Shown: piece by piece, positions 8,195 to 10,575 of the stretch
How positions within the stretch are numbered: the stretch's first letter is position 1
Layout: every line of letters starts with the position of its first letter
DNA from: DATFMH01 sp035267045
Lineage (GTDB): Bacteria; Bacteroidota; Rhodothermia; Balneolales; DATFMH01
Assembly (NCBI GenBank): GCA_035267045.1
Contig: DATFMH010000026.1
Coordinates: 1-10,575, forward strand
Direction: 5' to 3'
DNA length: 10,575 bases
Translations under genes and position numbers: made by a program
The notes under the pieces: model-generated
The model's input: only the letters and a program-made list of their open reading frames with translations
Database searches by the model: none
What the model was told of the DNA's origin: nothing

Positions 8195-8213
8195 GATAAG
8201 GCAGATACTTATC
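8195..8213 (-). repeat. hairpin at the stop codon of the DksA-like gene
   Basis: GATAAG (8195-8200) and CTTATC (8208-8213) are perfect 6-base arms with a 7-nt loop. They overlap the TAA stop codon at 8209-8211. No T-tract follows on the minus strand, so this is at most a weak 3' stabiliser between the DksA-like gene and glgC, and it may be chance. Confidence 0.3.
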
Positions 8214-8616
8214 TTCTTCTTAATTTTGCTTCAATGCATAATTGAGTGTGAGGCACAGCTTCCAGGCGTTCTTTGGCAATTTTCTTACCAGTGACCTTAC
8301 AAACACCATAAGTCCCATTATCAATTCTTTTTATAGCCGCATCGAGATAATTGATAAATTTGCGCGTCCGATAATACATGAGGTAATTGCGTTCACGGTC
8401 CATTACATCTGTGCCTGCATCCGCCATATGGAATGAGTAAACCGATTCATCCGATTCATTTTCAACGGATTCTCTAAGAGAACGTTTAAACATTTCCATT
8501 TGATTTACAGCATCTTTTCTCTTTCGGAGAATAATACCTCTGAAATATTCCAATTCTTCATCGGAGTATGGGGTAATGCGATTCTCTATGTTCGGATTTT
8601 TAGTCAGTGTTTCCAT
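8209..8616 (-). CDS. DksA/TraR-family transcription factor with incomplete zinc finger
   Basis: This 135-residue protein has the DksA layout. A helical N-terminal half (about 18-98) forms a coiled coil whose tip carries Asp70 and Asp73 (TDVMDRE), matching the DxxDxA acidic tip of DksA, with Glu in place of the last Ala. A C-terminal finger region follows (101-131: 'GTYGVCKVTGKKIAKERLEAVPHTQLCIEAK'). The classical four-cysteine zinc site is reduced to Cys106 and Cys127; Thr109 and Ala130 occupy the other two positions. Loss of these cysteines is, from memory, common in the Bacteroidota members and in cysteine-poor DksA paralogues, where the fold holds without zinc. It should bind in the secondary channel of RNA polymerase and tune transcription, with or without ppGpp. 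An AAGG (8626-8623 on the minus strand) lies six bases before the ATG. It lies between a small-protein gene and glgC on the same strand. Confidence 0.88.
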   Translation of the reverse strand: METLTKNPNIENRITPYSDEELEYFRGIILRKRKDAVNQMEMFKRSLRESVENESDESVYSFHMADAGTDVMDRERNYLMYYRTRKFINYLDAAIKRIDNGTYGVCKVTGKKIAKERLEAVPHTQLCIEAKLRRR

Positions 8617-8692
8617 AATATGCCTTCATTCTCTTGTTAGTCTTCAATCAAATATGTTTACATTTGTCAATGTGCCGGGTCTTATTTTATTT

Positions 8693-8899
8693 TTAATAAA
8701 GAGTATCAATTTTATCTTCCAACTGATATAAAGCACCTTCAATATTAATTGCTTTGGTACTTACTCCTGTCGACTCATTGCTTACTGCTATGAGTTCATA
8801 ACCATCTTCAATGTTGATACACAACATCCTGAAACCTTTGTAGTTCCAGTTATTTAGCAGATGTTGAACTCTGTTTCCGTCTATCATTACTGTGTTCAT
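8693..8899 (-). CDS. 68-residue hypothetical protein upstream of the DksA-like gene
   Basis: The frame encodes 68 residues starting MNTVMIDGNRVQHLLNNWNY. It has an amphipathic first helix, alternating strands (RMLCINIEDGYELIAVSN) and an acidic, hydrophobic C-terminal helix ending KIDTLY. There is no signal peptide, membrane segment or metal motif, so a small folded alpha/beta cytoplasmic protein is likely. I do not recognise the family. The stop codon lies 76 bases before the DksA-like start on the same strand, so the two could be co-transcribed. Support for its being real is the protein-like composition and the lack of a competing frame. It is short, so false-positive risk remains. Confidence 0.6.
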   Translation of the reverse strand: MNTVMIDGNRVQHLLNNWNYKGFRMLCINIEDGYELIAVSNESTGVSTKAINIEGALYQLEDKIDTLY

Positions 8900-9395
8900 T
8901 GTTACTCAAATAGCTTTTTATAAACTAAGTTTTATTTCTTCTCTTGAAATAGTGCATTGAGATCATAACTAACAATAATTATAGAAATGTTACTATAAGG
9001 TAGTTATTTAATGAGATGTAGGGTGTATCATTACATTTTAATATTTCTATAATCTTATCTGCTTATATCTATTTATAAAGCACATCCACCGTTAAATGGG
9101 TTAGTAAAAAATTAAGTTATCCACATTTTTTTCGACTCACATCTGAAATATATTTTCCCAGGGAGATTTTACTATAAAATATCGCAATAAGTATCCCAAC
9201 GTGATTTGATTAAACAGGTTTTCAATAAACGAAATACGCAACCCTACATTTTTGTAATGTTTAACCTTACCTCTTTTCAGGGTTTTCGCTTACTATATCA
9301 AAACAAACTATTTACGATTATACTATCGCAGGTCATACAGAAATTCGACTAAGTTTGACGCATGGATGTAGACTAATTTTAGAGAGGCAACGATC
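8900..9395. other. AT-rich intergenic region between divergent genes
   Basis: These 496 bases separate the minus-strand 68-residue gene from the plus-strand orphan at 9396. I see no frame worth calling. The stretch must hold the two divergent promoters, which I could not define. It contains one exact DnaA-box match (9117-9125) and a small inverted repeat ACATT/AATGT (9246-9250 with 9256-9260). A Shine-Dalgarno-like AGAGAGG (9381-9387) lies eight bases before the ATG at 9396. Confidence 0.5.
9117..9125 (+). promoter_or_regulatory. single DnaA-box match (TTATCCACA)
   Basis: TTATCCACA at 9117-9125 is an exact match to the consensus 9-mer bound by DnaA, set in AT-rich flanks between divergent genes. 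I found no second copy nearby, and none of the usual origin neighbours (dnaA, dnaN, rpmH) is in the window. It may be a lone DnaA regulatory or titration site, or chance. Confidence 0.25.
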
Positions 9396-9941
9396 ATGAA
9401 TAAAAGACAGCAGGAAACAACCCGGGTATTTCTTGAAAATCATTTCAAGACTAAGAAAGAGCTGTCACCCAGTATATTTCTAATTGGATTTAATGACAAT
9501 CAACTGACAGCTATTGAACAACAGACGGTTAATTCATTATTGGATTTACGCCGTTCCACACGCGTAATTGATGTTGAAAATTTATCTGCCAAAGATATTT
9601 ACTGCGTCATAAATAAAGAATATTCTCCAACCATAGTTGAAGCGTACAATAAACTTAAAAATACTTTTAAAACACAAAAAACCGTATTCATAATTAAAAA
9701 CCTGAGTAAATCGAAGGTACCTTATAAAGGTCATTTAGTACGTAAACTTGTTAAAGCATTACTGGGCGAACGAACCAATGATAATTCTACGGAAGCCGAT
9801 TTAATTTTCATAGATGATGCACGGCTTTTAGAAAACAATTGGGATTTGTTAAATACACACATAGTCAGCAATTACCCGGGGAAAATACAATCCGGGAATC
9901 TTGCTGAATTGTTGGATTACGCTTTTCTCTATTGCAACTAA
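9396..9941 (+). CDS. orphan 181-residue protein, possibly a AAA+-like core without Walker A
   Basis: I do not recognise this protein by family name. It is soluble, basic at the N-terminus, and starts after a good AGAGAGG ribosome-binding site. The predicted layout alternates strands and helices: strand SIFLIGF (26-32); a helix where a P-loop would normally sit (NDNQLTAIEQQ, 33-43); strand RVIDVEN (56-62) followed by 'LSAKDIY'; strand TVFIIKNL (96-103); helix HLVRKLVKALLGE (113-125); strand ADLIFIDDARLL (134-145); and 'ENNWDLLNTHIV' (146-157). This order resembles the AAA+ domain of sigma-54 activators (Walker B strand, 'LLrvLqege' helix, sensor-I strand, 'FreDLyyRL'), yet the GxxxxGK loop is absent and the Walker B acid is replaced by Lys-Asn. 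If related, it cannot hydrolyse ATP in the normal way. It could equally be an unrelated Rossmann-like fold. It stands alone on its strand. Confidence 0.75.
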   Translation: MNKRQQETTRVFLENHFKTKKELSPSIFLIGFNDNQLTAIEQQTVNSLLDLRRSTRVIDVENLSAKDIYCVINKEYSPTIVEAYNKLKNTFKTQKTVFIIKNLSKSKVPYKGHLVRKLVKALLGERTNDNSTEADLIFIDDARLLENNWDLLNTHIVSNYPGKIQSGNLAELLDYAFLYCN

Positions 9942-9983
9942 AATACCTCACCGTATAAAGATAAGTAAGACAAATTATTTGGA

Positions 9984-10044
9984 GTTTGGGTTAAAGGGCT
10001 CTTAGCTATGCTACTTTAGCCCAAACAACTCGAAAAGGAGTTTT
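9984..10044 (+). terminator. two abutting hairpins ending in TTTT after the orphan gene
   Basis: The first hairpin pairs 9984-9996 (GTTTGGGTTAAAG) with 10014-10026 (CTTTAGCCCAAAC): 13 base pairs, including one wobble that is a G-U only in the plus-strand RNA. A second hairpin, AACTC/GAGTT (10027-10031 with 10038-10042), begins at the next base and finishes in TTTT (10041-10044). They lie 43 bases after the stop codon at 9941. The wobble and the T-run both point to the plus strand, so this probably terminates and protects the 3' end of the orphan-gene mRNA. Confidence 0.6.
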
Positions 10045-10282
10045 AAGATAATTTTATCAGAAACAAATTGAGGTATACCCAATATAATGGCAAGATCATG
10101 GGTTCCTGCCATATTTCTGTTTTTACCATTTACCCGGCGTCCATTTTTAATGTTCATAATTCCGAAAGCACGATAAACGATCATATTATATTGTTTAATA
10201 ACGAACAATATGTAAGTATTTCCCCTACAAAAAAGAGGGGGTAAACCTCTTAAATTGATAGCTTTCAAGTTTGTAAACTATC

Positions 10283-10320
10283 ATGTCGATTTATTACCGA
10301 ATCGACATAAGTATTATGTC
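10283..10320 (+). promoter_or_regulatory. overlapping, mutually exclusive inverted repeats
   Basis: ATGTCGATT (10283-10291) pairs perfectly with AATCGACAT (10300-10308) across an 8-nt loop. GACATAA (10304-10310) pairs perfectly with TTATGTC (10314-10320) across a 3-nt loop. The two share 10304-10308, so both hairpins cannot form at once. No T-run follows on either strand, which argues against a plain terminator. An attenuator-like switch in a leader RNA, or a multi-site operator for a dimeric regulator, are the two readings. The next start codon is 170 bases downstream. Confidence 0.45.
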
Positions 10321-10489
10321 CTGTGTCGCCATTAAATACGGTTGCGAATAAGCGGCAATAAAGAGAGGTTAAGTTTTCCCGAAAATGTAAGAGAACGCGT
10401 ATCTTATGTTATTCTCATGATTACCAAAGTGTTAGATAACGAATTATATTATCATCATCATTATAAAATTTTAATGTTATTAGATATAT

Positions 10490-10575
10490 ATGGCTGAATA
10501 CAGCAAAAGAGATCGTATTATAATATTCAGTGGTATCCTGTTAACCCTGGCAACATTCATATTTGATATTACTTT
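10490..10575 (+). CDS. N-terminus of a membrane protein (3' end outside the window)
   Basis: From the ATG at 10490 the frame stays open to the window edge, giving 28 codons: a short charged start (MAEYSKRDR) followed by a hydrophobic run (IIIFSGILLTLATFIF), then DIT. This looks like a first transmembrane helix with a positive cytoplasmic side. The length and pattern would suit the membrane-anchored start of a sensor kinase or another integral membrane protein, but too little is present to name a family. The long hairpin-rich leader upstream (9942-10489) may belong to this gene. Confidence 0.5.
   Translation, partial: MAEYSKRDRIIIFSGILLTLATFIFDIT

Larger units (their letters stand above)
9942..10489. 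other. long apparently non-coding stretch with several hairpins
   Basis: These 548 bases lie between the orphan gene and the start of the next plus-strand gene. The only long frame is an 85-codon minus-strand one (10268 to 10011), with no recognisable product, which I do not call. What I do see are tandem hairpins just after the orphan gene (9984-10044), a short CCCCT/AGGGG pair (10222-10226 with 10236-10240), overlapping inverted repeats at 10283-10320, and a palindrome-like TTTTCCCGAAAA (10374-10385). This density of inverted repeats suggests untranslated or regulatory RNA, but no known riboswitch was recognised. Confidence 0.5.

Noticed and set aside
10011..10268. An 85-codon minus-strand frame, and a 48-codon shorter version of it
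   Set aside because: No recognisable product, no convincing ribosome-binding site, and its stop codon falls inside the plus-strand hairpin at 9984-10026. A short plus-strand frame (about 29 codons from 10085) overlaps it and is equally unsupported.

Overview
The window looks like chromosomal DNA of a Bacteroidota bacterium, probably from the Chitinophagia/Sphingobacteriia side. This is inferred from several signs: AT-rich DNA, mostly weak Shine-Dalgarno signals, exported proteins with the 'YAQ'-type signal cleavage typical of the phylum, a DksA/TraR-like protein of the 'VTGK...KERL' kind, and a tRNA without an encoded CCA end. I see no insertion sequence, phage gene, CRISPR array or rRNA. It reads as an ordinary housekeeping region with a few orphan genes and some structured spacers.

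Layout. (1) Positions 1-540: the 3' end of an unrecognised plus-strand gene, closed by a weak hairpin, then a minus-strand tRNA-Lys(CTT). (2) Positions 653-4885: three minus-strand genes, namely an exported eight-bladed PQQ-like beta-propeller, a DUF1569/DinB-like protein, and an exported M1-family zinc metallopeptidase. (3) Positions 5125-6459: a plus-strand exported alpha/beta hydrolase, divergent from the peptidase. (4) Positions 6591-8899, minus strand: a 68-residue small protein, a DksA/TraR-like transcription factor and GlgC, followed by a rod-like structured element that ends in a U-tract and probably terminates the glgC transcript. (5) Positions 9396-9941, plus strand: an orphan 181-residue protein whose layout recalls a AAA+ core without its Walker A loop, followed by two abutting hairpins. 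(6) Positions 9942-10489: a long apparently non-coding stretch with an overlapping pair of inverted repeats, leading to the first 28 codons of a membrane protein cut by the window edge.

How the genes fit together. Two themes are visible. One is envelope or periplasmic work on peptides, esters and protein scaffolding (M1 peptidase, alpha/beta hydrolase, propeller). The other is carbon storage under stress: GlgC makes ADP-glucose for glycogen and sits downstream of a DksA-like RNA-polymerase regulator on the same strand. No glycogen synthase or branching enzyme is in view. I found no convincing multi-gene novel system. The points most worth a second look are the degenerate AAA-like orphan, the mutually exclusive hairpins at 10283-10320, the structured element after glgC, and the proteobacterial-type GlgC with a changed activator-site residue.
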